Shown piece by piece: positions 36,272-44,396 of a stretch of 64,000 nt of DNA. Position numbers and translations under genes: made by a program. Each line of letters starts with the position of its first letter. Position 1 is the stretch's first letter. Where the stretch lies: the NCBI RefSeq assembly GCF_004118375.1, contig NZ_SDHX01000001.1:2173693-2237692 (forward strand). The letters run 5' to 3'. The notes under the pieces were generated by a model. It was not told the DNA's origin and did no database searches. It worked only from the letters and a program-made list of their open reading frames with translations. Source of the DNA: Oleiharenicola lentus (lineage in GTDB: Bacteria; Verrucomicrobiota; Verrucomicrobiia; Opitutales; Opitutaceae).

Positions 36272-37384
36272 TCAGTAAGGTGATCCGGACGATTTCAGCA
36301 ACTCCGAGAAGAGATTTTCGTAACGACCGATCATCAGTCCGGTGGAGAAACGTGCCGGAACCTCTGCCTGGCCGCGCGCGGCGACGGCCTCGATCTCCGG
36401 GCCGCCGGCGAGCACCCGGCGCAGGGTTTCGGCGAGCGCGGCATCGTCGCCGGTGGGGAAGAGCCAGCCGGTTTGACCGTGCTGGATAATGTCGGGCACG
36501 CCCGGGGCGTTGCTGCCGATGGCGGCGCAGCCGGCGGTCATGTAATCAATCAACACCAGCGGCAGGCCCTCGTAGTGCGTGGAGAGCACGGCGGCGCGGC
36601 AGCGGTGGTAAAGCGGAGCGGCGTCGGAGACGCGTCCGAGAAAATCAACGCGGCCGGCAATGCCCAGGGATTGGGCCAGCTTCTCGCAGGCGCGGCGGTG
36701 CGAGGGCTTGCCGTCGCCCCCCAATATCAAGCGGCCGGTCCAGCCGGTGTCGGCGAGGCGTTTGGCGGCCCGGATAAGCGTGGGCTGGTCTTTCTGCCGG
36801 GCGAACCGTGCCACCATGATGATGTCCTGGCTGCGCGTTGCGAACGGCGGGGCGCCCACCGCGTAGCGCGACGGGTCGCTGCCGTTGTGGATGATCTCGA
36901 GCCGCGGGCCGATCAGGCCGCGCGGGCGCAGGTGGTCGGCCACGCCTTGGGAAACACAGACGGTGGCGCTGGTGCGGGCGGTCAGCGGTCGCGCCGCCCA
37001 CAGGCGCCAGAAGGCGTAGCGTTCGCAGTTCTGCTCGATGTGCACGACCACCGGCACCTGGGCGGCGAAGGCCGCCTGTCGGCCCCAGATGTGTTCGCTG
37101 AAGCCGTGCGCGGCGAAGACCTGCGGTTTGAACTCGGCGATGAGCGCGGCGAGCTGGCGGCGGGTCGTCCACTTGGGCCAGTCGTCCACCCAGGACGTGC
37201 GCAGACCGGTCGCCTCAATCTGTTTCTGCATCGGGGTGGGCAGCGGGACTTTCTTCCGCCGCATGACGAGGAGCGGTTCAAAGTTTCCGGAGCGAAGATG
37301 GCCAGAGGCAACATCGAGCGCGACCTTGGTGGCGCCGGAGCCGCCACCGGTGACGAAATGGATGACGCGGGGCTTCGGGCTCAT
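36272..37384 (-). CDS. GT4 family glycosyltransferase
   Basis: A 370-residue retaining GT-B enzyme. The N-domain opens VIHFVTGGGSGATKVALDVASGHLR; the C-domain has IIMVARFARQKDQPTLIRA, a LGRVSD loop, and the donor site STHYEGLPLVLIDYMTAGCAAIGSNAPGVPD in shorter blocks (E-x7-E pattern changed to E-x3-VLID). Such enzymes add sugars to lipopolysaccharide or exopolysaccharide on the cytoplasmic side. The start overlaps the stop of a GT9 gene by 4 bp, placing it in a surface-glycan operon. The sugar is unknown. Confidence 0.88.
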   Translation of the reverse strand: MSPKPRVIHFVTGGGSGATKVALDVASGHLRSGNFEPLLVMRRKKVPLPTPMQKQIEATGLRTSWVDDWPKWTTRRQLAALIAEFKPQVFAAHGFSEHIWGRQAAFAAQVPVVVHIEQNCERYAFWRLWAARPLTARTSATVCVSQGVADHLRPRGLIGPRLEIIHNGSDPSRYAVGAPPFATRSQDIIMVARFARQKDQPTLIRAAKRLADTGWTGRLILGGDGKPSHRRACEKLAQSLGIAGRVDFLGRVSDAAPLYHRCRAAVLSTHYEGLPLVLIDYMTAGCAAIGSNAPGVPDIIQHGQTGWLFPTGDDAALAETLRRVLAGGPEIEAVAARGQAEVPARFSTGLMIGRYENLFSELLKSSGSPY

Positions 37385-38397
37385 GATTTGGGCAGGTAGG
37401 GCTCCAACGCGGCTTGGACCTCGGCCACCGTCACGCGCAGGAGCGGCCGCGGGCCGGAGACATCAGCCGGGCGCACGATGGTGTGCTTGGTGTCCCACGG
37501 ATGCCAGCGCCACGGCTCGAGCGGTCCGTAGAGGCCGACCACGGGAACGTGGAACGACGCGGCGATGTGGATGAAGCCCGTGTCGATGCCAAGGCACAGC
37601 TGCATGCGCCGCATGAGCGAACCGGCTTCGCGGATGGAAAGATCGCGGCTCCAGTCATGGCAGTGTGCCTGCAGCTCCGCGGGCACGCCGGCGAGGATCT
37701 GCGCGTAGTAACCGGCGTTGCCGGGCGAGTCGCAGAAGTGCACCTCGCAGTTCTGTTCACGCAGCAGCCACATGAGAACCTCGGCGAAGCGTTCCGGGGC
37801 CCAGTCCTTCAAGTCGAACACGGATTTGGCGCAGACGAAGACGCGGAAGCGTCCGTTGTCGGCGAGGCGTGCATCCACGCGGGCGTCGGTGGCGGGATCG
37901 GTCCAGTTTTCGTTGCGCGTGCTCGTGATCGGGATGCCGTCGGCGCGCAGCACGTCGAGGAAGCACTCGACCTCGTGCTTGTCGGGGTAGGGCGCACTGC
38001 GGTTGAGGAGCCAGCCGCGGCCGTCGGTCGCGAAGCCCACGCGGTGCGGAATGCCGGCCAGCAGCGGCAGGATGGCGCTGGAGAAGGAGCGGCGCAGGAT
38101 GTAGCAGCGGTCGTAGCCGCGGGCGCGGAGGAAGCGGGCGGCACCAAGCGCGCCGGTCGGGAACTTGGCCTGGCGCTTGCGCTCACCTTTCAGCCGCGGT
38201 CCGTAGTAGAGCAGGTCGTTCTTGTAGGGACAGTGAGCGAGCGTGTCGCCGGAGATGGGCTCGCTGAGGACGTCGATGATCGCGTTTGGAAATGCCTCGC
38301 GCAGGTTGCGCAGGGTAGGGATGGCAAGGACGGTGTCACCGATGAACCGGTAGCGGATCACCAAAATGCGCAGCGGACGCAGATCGGGCCAGGGCAT
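37381..38397 (-). CDS. GT9 heptosyltransferase-like glycosyltransferase
   Basis: A 338-residue GT-B enzyme of the ADP-heptose:LPS heptosyltransferase group. It begins RPLRILVIRYRFIGDTVLAIPTLRNLREAFP, a family signature, and ends with LCLGIDTGFIHIAASFHVPVVGLYGP before DPWR-like residues. ATG 38397 was chosen because the frame upstream is only the shadow of the acyltransferase gene. It lies 2 bp from that gene's stop (38400) and overlaps the GT4 gene by 4 bp. Whether it transfers heptose or another sugar cannot be decided. Confidence 0.9.
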   Translation of the reverse strand: MPWPDLRPLRILVIRYRFIGDTVLAIPTLRNLREAFPNAIIDVLSEPISGDTLAHCPYKNDLLYYGPRLKGERKRQAKFPTGALGAARFLRARGYDRCYILRRSFSSAILPLLAGIPHRVGFATDGRGWLLNRSAPYPDKHEVECFLDVLRADGIPITSTRNENWTDPATDARVDARLADNGRFRVFVCAKSVFDLKDWAPERFAEVLMWLLREQNCEVHFCDSPGNAGYYAQILAGVPAELQAHCHDWSRDLSIREAGSLMRRMQLCLGIDTGFIHIAASFHVPVVGLYGPLEPWRWHPWDTKHTIVRPADVSGPRPLLRVTVAEVQAALEPYLPKS

Positions 38398-38399
38398 GC

Positions 38400-39311
38400 T
38401 CAGTAAACCTCGGGGTAACCCTCGCCGCGGGCCTTGAAGCGCTTGTGGACCCAGAAATACTGTTCGGGGGCGAGGCGGATGTTGTCCTCGATGAGCCGGT
38501 TGATGCGCACCGCGTCGGCGGACAGGTCGTCGGTGGGGAAATTTTCCAGGGCCGGGTGGATGACGAGCGTGTAGGAACCGTCGGGCTCGCGGCGGGCGAA
38601 GTAGGGGACCACGGCCGCGCCGGTCATCTTGGCGATCTTGGCCGTGGCGGTGTTGGTGATGGCGGGCACGCCGAAGAAATGGAGAATTTCCGAGCCGGGC
38701 GTGCGCTTGCCCTGGTCGGGCGCATACCAGATCGCGTGACCGGAGCGGAGCGCGCGGATCAGGCCCTTGAGGTCGTCGAAGTGGACGGCGATGGAGGCGA
38801 CGCGCTCCCGGTGCCGCCGCATGGGCACGGCCACGATCGGGTTGTTGGGCTCGCGGTAAAGGCAGCCGACGGGGATGCGGGCGGTCAGGTACACGCCGCA
38901 GATTTCGAGTGTGGTGAAATGGGCGGTCAGCAGGACCACGCCCTTGCCCGCGGCGAGGGCGCGTTGCAGGTGCTCGACGCCGACCACGCGATGGGCGGGG
39001 AGCTGATCGACCGGCTCCCACCAGCCGGCGGTGGTTTCAAAGAGTCCGTAGGCCAGCGCCTCGTAATGCGCGAACGCCAGTGCCCGGATTTGCTCCTCGG
39101 ATTTTTCGGGAAAACACAGCCGGAGGTTCACCAGCACGACCCGGCGGCGCAGCCGGACGACATGGAAGATGATCCAAGCGATTCCCCGCGCTAGGCGGCG
39201 GCGCTCCGACCAGGTGAGGAAACGCGCGCAGAGCCAGAAGAGGCCGAGGCCGCTCCACATCGGCCAGTGCTGGGGAGCCCAGAGGCGGGATTGCTCGCTG
39301 GCGCGACTCAT
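38400..39311 (-). CDS. lipid A biosynthesis acyltransferase (LpxL/HtrB family)
   Basis: A 303-residue inner-membrane enzyme that adds a secondary acyl chain to lipid A. It has an N-terminal membrane segment (GLGLFWLCARFLTW), the family motif VNLRLCFPEKSEEQI, and the catalytic H-x4-E in TAHFTTLE (near residue 130). WYAPDQGKRTP and the terminal EQYFWVHKRFKAR fit too. It overlaps the DUF4254 gene by 4 bp and sits beside GT9 and GT4 genes, consistent with lipopolysaccharide assembly. Confidence 0.93.
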   Translation of the reverse strand: MSRASEQSRLWAPQHWPMWSGLGLFWLCARFLTWSERRRLARGIAWIIFHVVRLRRRVVLVNLRLCFPEKSEEQIRALAFAHYEALAYGLFETTAGWWEPVDQLPAHRVVGVEHLQRALAAGKGVVLLTAHFTTLEICGVYLTARIPVGCLYREPNNPIVAVPMRRHRERVASIAVHFDDLKGLIRALRSGHAIWYAPDQGKRTPGSEILHFFGVPAITNTATAKIAKMTGAAVVPYFARREPDGSYTLVIHPALENFPTDDLSADAVRINRLIEDNIRLAPEQYFWVHKRFKARGEGYPEVY

Positions 39312-39895
39312 GCCTTGGCGGGCTGACGGTAGAGCTGGGGGTTCAGCGCCGGGTCGTTATACATCTTGAACTGGAAATAGACCGAGAAGGTGCGGCGACC
39401 GGCAGCCACGTCGGCGAGCAGTTCGCCCAGGCAGGCGGTGAGGTCGTCGCGCTGGCGGCGGATACGGGCGAGCTTCTCGGCACACTTGGCGCGGTGCTCG
39501 GCCGAGGCTTCGGGTCGGACGGTTTCCTCGTGCATGTGGTATTCCTTGAGCGCGAGGATGGAAAGGCGGTCGATGATCATGCCGGGCGTCTCGGAGTTGC
39601 GCGGGCAGCCCGACTCGCGGGGCTTGAGTGTGGCGACAAGGGCCTTGTCCATCTCCTCGGCAAAGTTGTTTCGCTCCTGGTTGAAGCGGTCGATGTTGCG
39701 CTTGGCGCGGTAGATCGGCTCGGAGCCGAGATCGTCCCGGCGGGCGATGTCCTCCTCGTGCCAGAGGGAGAAGTTGCGGAGGTGATTTTCCTCGATCAGA
39801 CGCGCAAAGCCCTCGCCGGTGGCGGCGGGGGCGGTTTGGTGCCAGCGCGCGGTCAGCGCGGCCTGGTGGGCGGCAATCTCGGAGGCGGAGACCAT
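39308..39895 (-). CDS. DUF4254 family protein in surface-glycan operon
   Basis: A 195-residue soluble protein, rich in helices, without membrane segments. The blocks FSLWHEEDIARRDDL, IDRFNQERNNFAEEMDKAL and ETPGMIIDRLSILALKEYHM agree with my recollection of DUF4254, which is often found among LPS genes. Its biochemistry is unknown. It is the first gene of the minus-strand operon and its stop overlaps the acyltransferase start by 4 bp. ATG 39895 was chosen; the upstream frame is not protein-like. Confidence 0.82.
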   Translation of the reverse strand: MVSASEIAAHQAALTARWHQTAPAATGEGFARLIEENHLRNFSLWHEEDIARRDDLGSEPIYRAKRNIDRFNQERNNFAEEMDKALVATLKPRESGCPRNSETPGMIIDRLSILALKEYHMHEETVRPEASAEHRAKCAEKLARIRRQRDDLTACLGELLADVAAGRRTFSVYFQFKMYNDPALNPQLYRQPAKA

Positions 39896-39995
39896 GCCGC
39901 AGCGTGTGCGGAGCCCGCCGGGCTTGGCAAGCCGCGGATGGCCGGCAGGATTTCTCGCTGTCAATCCGGCGGGCGAGCGGCTAGGCACAGCCGCC

Positions 39996-40709
39996 ATGGT
40001 CAATGTGATCTGCATGAAGTGGGGCACGAAATACGGCCCTGAATACGTGAACACGCTGCGTTCGATGCTCAACCGCCACCTGAAGCGGCCGCATCGCTTC
40101 ATCTGCTTCACCGACGACGGCACGGGCATCGTCCCGGGCGTCGAGATCAAGCCGCTGCCGACGATGGACCTGCCGCCCGACAAGGAGCGCGGCTGGCGCA
40201 AGCTTTCCACGTTTCAGAACCCGTTCTCCGACCTGACCGGACCAACGCTGTTTCTGGACCTCGACATCGCGATCACGGGCAGCATCGACTGCTTCTTTGA
40301 TCATCCGGGTGAGTTTTGCATTATCCGCGACTGGGCCAAACCCGACAAGACGGGCAACTCCTCGGTTTACCGTTTCACGGCCGGGGCCCATCCGGACATC
40401 CTGGAATTCTTCCTGAAGCACATCGACCAGGTGAAAGCCGAGGTGCGTAACGAGCAGGAATACCTCACCCGGCAAATGAACCGGAAGGGACTCGTGACTT
40501 ACTGGCCGGAGGAGTGGTGCGTAAGCTTCAAACACAGCTGTCTGGCCACGTTTCCGCTCAACCTTTTCCTGACGCCCCGCCTGCCCGAGGGCGCCAAGAT
40601 CGTGGTCTTCCACGGCAATCCAAACCCGCCGGAGGCCGTCGTCGGCAAGAGCAAGAACCTCTACCGTCATGTGCGCCCCACGCCCTGGGTCGCCGAGCAC
40701 TGGCGCTAA
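39996..40709 (+). CDS. GT-A-like glycosyltransferase, family unassigned
   Basis: A 237-residue soluble protein, divergent from the DUF4254 gene with a 100-bp gap. It has a GT-A-type metal site LFLDLDIAITG near residue 95, preceded by RWRKLSTFQNPF-like residues, and ends with NPNPPEAV and YRHVRPTPW. The order of motifs (YGPEYVNTLRSMLNRHL, then HRFICFTDD) resembles GT8-like or poorly described sugar transferases. I cannot name the donor. Its place next to heptosyltransferases supports a role in surface glycan synthesis. Confidence 0.72.
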   Translation: MVNVICMKWGTKYGPEYVNTLRSMLNRHLKRPHRFICFTDDGTGIVPGVEIKPLPTMDLPPDKERGWRKLSTFQNPFSDLTGPTLFLDLDIAITGSIDCFFDHPGEFCIIRDWAKPDKTGNSSVYRFTAGAHPDILEFFLKHIDQVKAEVRNEQEYLTRQMNRKGLVTYWPEEWCVSFKHSCLATFPLNLFLTPRLPEGAKIVVFHGNPNPPEAVVGKSKNLYRHVRPTPWVAEHWR

Positions 40710-40781
40710 GGCAGGGAGCATCTGCGTAGAAATACGCAGTCGGTCCGGCGCAAAAAACGTGTAACTGTGCCGTTTCCAGCG

Positions 40782-40830
40782 TCTTCGCGTTTGCCTTCTG
40801 GCGCGAAGAGTTACTCTTTCTTCTTAGGAA
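40782..40830 (+). terminator. possible terminator after the GT-A-like gene
   Basis: The arms TCTTCGCG (40782-40789) and CGCGAAGA (40802-40809) form an 8-bp stem with a 12-nt loop, followed by the T/C-rich stretch ACTCTTTCTTCTT. A separate hairpin CTGCGTA-gaaa-TACGCAG with a GNRA-type loop is at 40722-40739, just after the stop. Confidence 0.45.
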
Positions 40831-40863
40831 CGCCGCGCGGACCACGCGGTCAACCGAGACACC

Positions 40864-41853
40864 ATGCCGGAAATGCTCATCATCATGACCTCGCCGCTGC
40901 GCGACATCGCGCACGGGTTGCAGGTGGCGGCATCGATCAAGGCGCAGAAGCCGGAATGGCGCATTTCCTGGATCGTGCGCGATATCTTCGCCCCCCTGGT
41001 GCGCTCGTCGTCGGCCGTGGACCGGGTATTTGTTTTCCAGCGCTACGAGGGCGCCCGCGGTTTCCTCCGGATGATGCGCGAGGTGCGAAAGCACGAGTTC
41101 GACCTCGTGTGTGACTTCCAAGGCCTGCTGCGCACCGGCCTCATGACCAAATGGGCGCGCGGCCTCCGCAAGGTCGGGCGCACGGACTCGCGCGAAGGCT
41201 CGGGCTTTTTCTACCAGCAACGTTCGCCGCTGCCCGCCGAAGGCCGGCAGGCGCACCTGTTGGATATCATGCTCCAGTTTTGCACCGTGGCCGGCGCCGA
41301 GCCCCGGTTGACCGGCCCGTTACATTTCCGCGACCTTGAGCGGCTCAACCTGAGCTTCATGGATCCGCGGAAAGGGCAGCGCCCGATCCTGATCTTCCCC
41401 GACAGCGGCCAGCACAGCAAGAAGTGGAATGGCTTCAGCCAGCTCACCGCGATGCTGATTCGCGAGGGCGGCCGCAAGGTCGTCTGGGCGGGCAGCCATT
41501 ATCTGCCGTGCAAGGAGTCGTTTCCCGAGGGCGCCTTTGTCAACCTCACCGGCAACACCAGCCTGACCTCGCTGCCGGCATTGCTCGCGAAAGCTGACTG
41601 GGTGATCTCCAACGACAGCGGCCCGATGCATCTTTCCGCCGCGATGGGGCTGAAGACCATCGGCTTGTTCGGGCCGACCGATCCGCGCCGCTTCGGACCT
41701 TACCCGGTCAAGAGTCCGACCAACTACGCCATCCAGGCGCCGGTGGGCGATCTGGCGAATCTCTCGGCGAAGGAAGTATATTACCTCTTCAACCGCATCG
41801 AGGCCTCGCTGCAGCGCAGCCAGGCCAAGGCGGCGATGGCGCACGTCAGCTGA
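40864..41853 (+). CDS. GT9 heptosyltransferase-like glycosyltransferase
   Basis: A 329-residue GT-B enzyme of the LPS heptosyltransferase family. The start IMTSPLRDIAHGLQVAASIKAQKP, the acceptor-side LVCDFQGLLRTGLMTKWARG, and the donor-side block SNDSGPMHLSAAMGLKTIGLFGPTDPRRFGPY are typical. It is the second GT9 enzyme within 5 kb, on the opposite strand to the one at 37381-38397. The two differ enough to have distinct acceptors. No acceptor can be named. Confidence 0.9.
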   Translation: MPEMLIIMTSPLRDIAHGLQVAASIKAQKPEWRISWIVRDIFAPLVRSSSAVDRVFVFQRYEGARGFLRMMREVRKHEFDLVCDFQGLLRTGLMTKWARGLRKVGRTDSREGSGFFYQQRSPLPAEGRQAHLLDIMLQFCTVAGAEPRLTGPLHFRDLERLNLSFMDPRKGQRPILIFPDSGQHSKKWNGFSQLTAMLIREGGRKVVWAGSHYLPCKESFPEGAFVNLTGNTSLTSLPALLAKADWVISNDSGPMHLSAAMGLKTIGLFGPTDPRRFGPYPVKSPTNYAIQAPVGDLANLSAKEVYYLFNRIEASLQRSQAKAAMAHVS

Positions 41854-41922
41854 CGCCGGGTGGCCCGGTCGGAGAAATTTAGCCTGTTCAACCGGGACGT
41901 TCCGCGTTGAATGCCTCCTCCC

Positions 41923-43191
41923 ATGCTCGATCCCAAGCTCCTTCGCGATTCTCCCGCCACCGTCCGCGCCGCCATCGCCCGCAAGCACCTCGACGTCGAT
42001 CTCGACGCCGTCCTGGCGCTGGACAATGAGTGGCGCCGGCAGCTGGCCGAGGTCGAGGCGCTGCGGGGCAAGCAGAAGGCCGCGAACAACGAGATGGCCG
42101 CGCTCAAGAAAGGATCGCCGGAGTTCATCGCCAAGGTGACCGAGATGAAGGGTGTGTCCGCCCAGGTGAAGGCGGCCGAGGAGGCGATGAAGCCGCTCGA
42201 TGAGAGGCTGCACGCCGCCATGCTCTCGCTGCCGAACATCCCGCACGCGAGTGTGCCGGACGGCAAGACGCCCGAGCAGAATGTCGTCCACGCCACTCAC
42301 GGCTCGGTCGAGGCCGTTTCCAGCCAGGCGATGCCTCATTGGGAGATTGCGGGCTTCAACAGTCTCATCGACTTCGGCCGCGGCGCAAAGGTGACCGGCG
42401 CGGGCTTTCCGTTCTACGTCGGCGACGGCGCGAGGATCGTGCGCGCGCTGCTCCAGTTCTTCCTCGATGAGGATGTGAAGGCCGGCTACACCGAGGTGGC
42501 GCCGCCGATCTTCGTCAACGCCGCCAGTGCCACGGCCACCGGCCAGCTCCCCGACAAGGAGGGGCAGATGTATGAGACGGCGGACAAGCTCTACGCGGTG
42601 CCGACCGCCGAGGTGCCGCTCACCAATTTCTTCCGCGACGAGATCGTCGAGCAGGACGCGCTGCCGATCAAGCGCTGCGCCTACACGCCCTGCTTCCGCC
42701 GCGAGGCCGGCAGCTACGGCAAGGATGTGCGCGGGTTGAACCGTCTGCACCAGTTCGACAAGGTCGAGCTGCTCAAATGGGTTCATCCGTCGTCGAGCTA
42801 CGACGAGCTCGAAGCGCTCCGCGCCGATGCCGAGCGCCTGCTGCAGAAGCTGGAGCTGCCTTACCGCGTGCTGCTGATGTGCGGCGGCGACCTCGGCTTT
42901 TCCCAGTCGAAGAAATACGACCTCGAGGTGTGGGCCGCGGGACAGAAGCGCTGGCTGGAGGTATCGAGCTGCTCGAACTTCGAGTCCTTCCAGGCGCGGC
43001 GCGCACAGATCCGTTTCCGCAACAAGGAAACCGGCAAGCCCGAACTCGTGCACACGCTCAACGGCTCCGGCCTCGCCGTGCCCCGCGTGCTGGCCGCCTT
43101 GCTCGAAAACAACCTGCAGGCCGACGGCCGGGTGAAGCTGCCCGCCGCGCTTGTGCCTTATTTCGGTAAGGAATATCTCAGCTTCAAGTAA
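41923..43191 (+). CDS. serS: seryl-tRNA synthetase
   Basis: Charges tRNA(Ser), a class II synthetase. The N-terminal coiled-coil arm (LALDNEWRRQLAEVEALRGKQ and following) is visible, then the class II motifs: TGQLPDKEGQMY, a FRREAGSYGKDVRGLNRLHQF motif 2, and NGSGLAVPRVLAALLEN motif 3. The product from ATG 41923 is 422 residues and starts MLDPKLLRD, the usual N-terminus. An in-frame ATG at 41911 would add four residues (PPPM region). The stop is followed at once by a palindromic repeat and then by tilS. Confidence 0.97.
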   Translation: MLDPKLLRDSPATVRAAIARKHLDVDLDAVLALDNEWRRQLAEVEALRGKQKAANNEMAALKKGSPEFIAKVTEMKGVSAQVKAAEEAMKPLDERLHAAMLSLPNIPHASVPDGKTPEQNVVHATHGSVEAVSSQAMPHWEIAGFNSLIDFGRGAKVTGAGFPFYVGDGARIVRALLQFFLDEDVKAGYTEVAPPIFVNAASATATGQLPDKEGQMYETADKLYAVPTAEVPLTNFFRDEIVEQDALPIKRCAYTPCFRREAGSYGKDVRGLNRLHQFDKVELLKWVHPSSSYDELEALRADAERLLQKLELPYRVLLMCGGDLGFSQSKKYDLEVWAAGQKRWLEVSSCSNFESFQARRAQIRFRNKETGKPELVHTLNGSGLAVPRVLAALLENNLQADGRVKLPAALVPYFGKEYLSFK

Positions 43192-43243
43192 TGGAGGGCC
43201 CCGCTCCCGCTGGGCCGCGGCCCGTCAGGAGACGGGCCCTCCA
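43192..43243. repeat. GC-rich palindromic REP-like element between serS and tilS
   Basis: The ends TGGAGGGCCC (43192-43201) and GGGCCCTCCA (43234-43243) are complementary, with an inner GGGCCGCGGCCC palindrome at 43212-43223. It starts directly after the serS stop. The composition is that of REP elements found outside genes. Confidence 0.75.
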
Positions 43244-43255
43244 CCAAGGGCCACC

Positions 43256-44305
43256 GTGAGCACCAAGCGACACCTCCGCACCAGCTGGCCTGCAGTCGCT
43301 GCGGCGTTCGTGCAGGAGATCGACCACGGCGACCTGCACCCGGTGCCGATGCTTCGGTCTCTGGCCGAGCATCAAAAGGAGTCGCGGCGGGGCGGGAAAC
43401 CATCGCGCTGGGCGCTGGCTTTCTCGGGCGGAGCGGACTCGCTCGCGCTGTTGCTGATTTTCTGGGCGGAGGGACGGGGCCGTTGGGGCCGGGACTTTGT
43501 GGTGTTGCACTTTGACCACCGGTTGCGCGGTGCCGCCTCCACGGCGGACGCGCGTTTTTGCCGGCAGGTCTGCCGCGCGCTCGGCGTGGCTTGCGTCGTG
43601 GGGCGCTGGAGTGGTGCCCGCAAGGGCGCCAGCGAGGCCGAGGCGCGAGCCGCGCGGCAGGCCTTTTTTGCCCGGGAAATGAAACGCCGGAATCTGCGCC
43701 TGCTGTGGCTGGCGCACCAGCAGGACGACATCGCCGAAACCATGCTCATGCGTCTGGCCCGTGGCAGCGGGGCGGGGGGGCTGGCGGCACCGCGACCGGT
43801 GCAGGAAATGTCGGACGGACGCATCCACCTGCGCCCGATGCTCACCCTGAAGAAATCCGAAATTGAAAAGGCGTTGCGCAAAGCCGGTGCGGTGTGGCGC
43901 GAGGACGCATCGAACCAGCGTGACGATCATTTCCGCAACCGGGTGCGGCGCTCCGTGCTGCCGGCCTGGCTGAAGGCCGCCGGACGAGATGCGGTCGCGG
44001 GGGCTGCCCGTTCGCGCGAGCTGCTGGAGGAAGATGAGACCGCGCTTGAGGCCTGGGTCGATCAAATCGCCTGCCTGCGCCGAGGCGTGCTGGATGTGAC
44101 GGCGTTGCGCGGGCTGCCCCGTGCCGTGGTGCGCCGTGCGTTGCACCGGTGGCTGCTGGCGGTGCGGCCTGCGACCGATCTTTCCCGTCAGGGTTTCGAA
44201 ATGCTGCTGGCGGCGGTCGAGAAGGGCGCGCCCACGCGTTTCAGTCTGGGGCGCACGGATTTCGCCGTCATCAGGCAGGGGCGACTGGCGTTGAAAAGGG
44301 GATAG
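43256..44305 (+). CDS. tilS: tRNA(Ile) lysidine synthase TilS
   Basis: TilS converts C34 of tRNA(Ile)(CAU) to lysidine with ATP and lysine, so the tRNA reads AUA. The product is 349 residues from GTG 43256. The N-type ATP pyrophosphatase loop is WALAFSGGADSLALLL, followed by LHFDHRLRG, LLWLAHQQDD and RLARGSGAGGLAAPRPV, with RED near NQRDDHFRNRVRR. An earlier in-frame start would run through the repeat after serS and is rejected. The C-terminal part is short compared with the E. coli enzyme. Confidence 0.93.
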   Translation: MSTKRHLRTSWPAVAAAFVQEIDHGDLHPVPMLRSLAEHQKESRRGGKPSRWALAFSGGADSLALLLIFWAEGRGRWGRDFVVLHFDHRLRGAASTADARFCRQVCRALGVACVVGRWSGARKGASEAEARAARQAFFAREMKRRNLRLLWLAHQQDDIAETMLMRLARGSGAGGLAAPRPVQEMSDGRIHLRPMLTLKKSEIEKALRKAGAVWREDASNQRDDHFRNRVRRSVLPAWLKAAGRDAVAGAARSRELLEEDETALEAWVDQIACLRRGVLDVTALRGLPRAVVRRALHRWLLAVRPATDLSRQGFEMLLAAVEKGAPTRFSLGRTDFAVIRQGRLALKRG

Positions 44306-44396
44306 GTTCCGTTCCGATTTCGATAAAAGTTTCGAGTGCCGCGTCGGTTGACTTATCCTACAGGAACCTCCACGTTGCCCGATACTCTAACCTCTC

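Noticed and set aside
40722-40739. Hairpin with GNRA-type loop after the GT-A-like gene as a riboswitch
   Set aside because: It is a single short hairpin without any recognisable aptamer context; it is more simply part of the transcript end.
41320-43053. Minus-strand frame opposite serS
   Set aside because: Antisense to an unmistakable seryl-tRNA synthetase.
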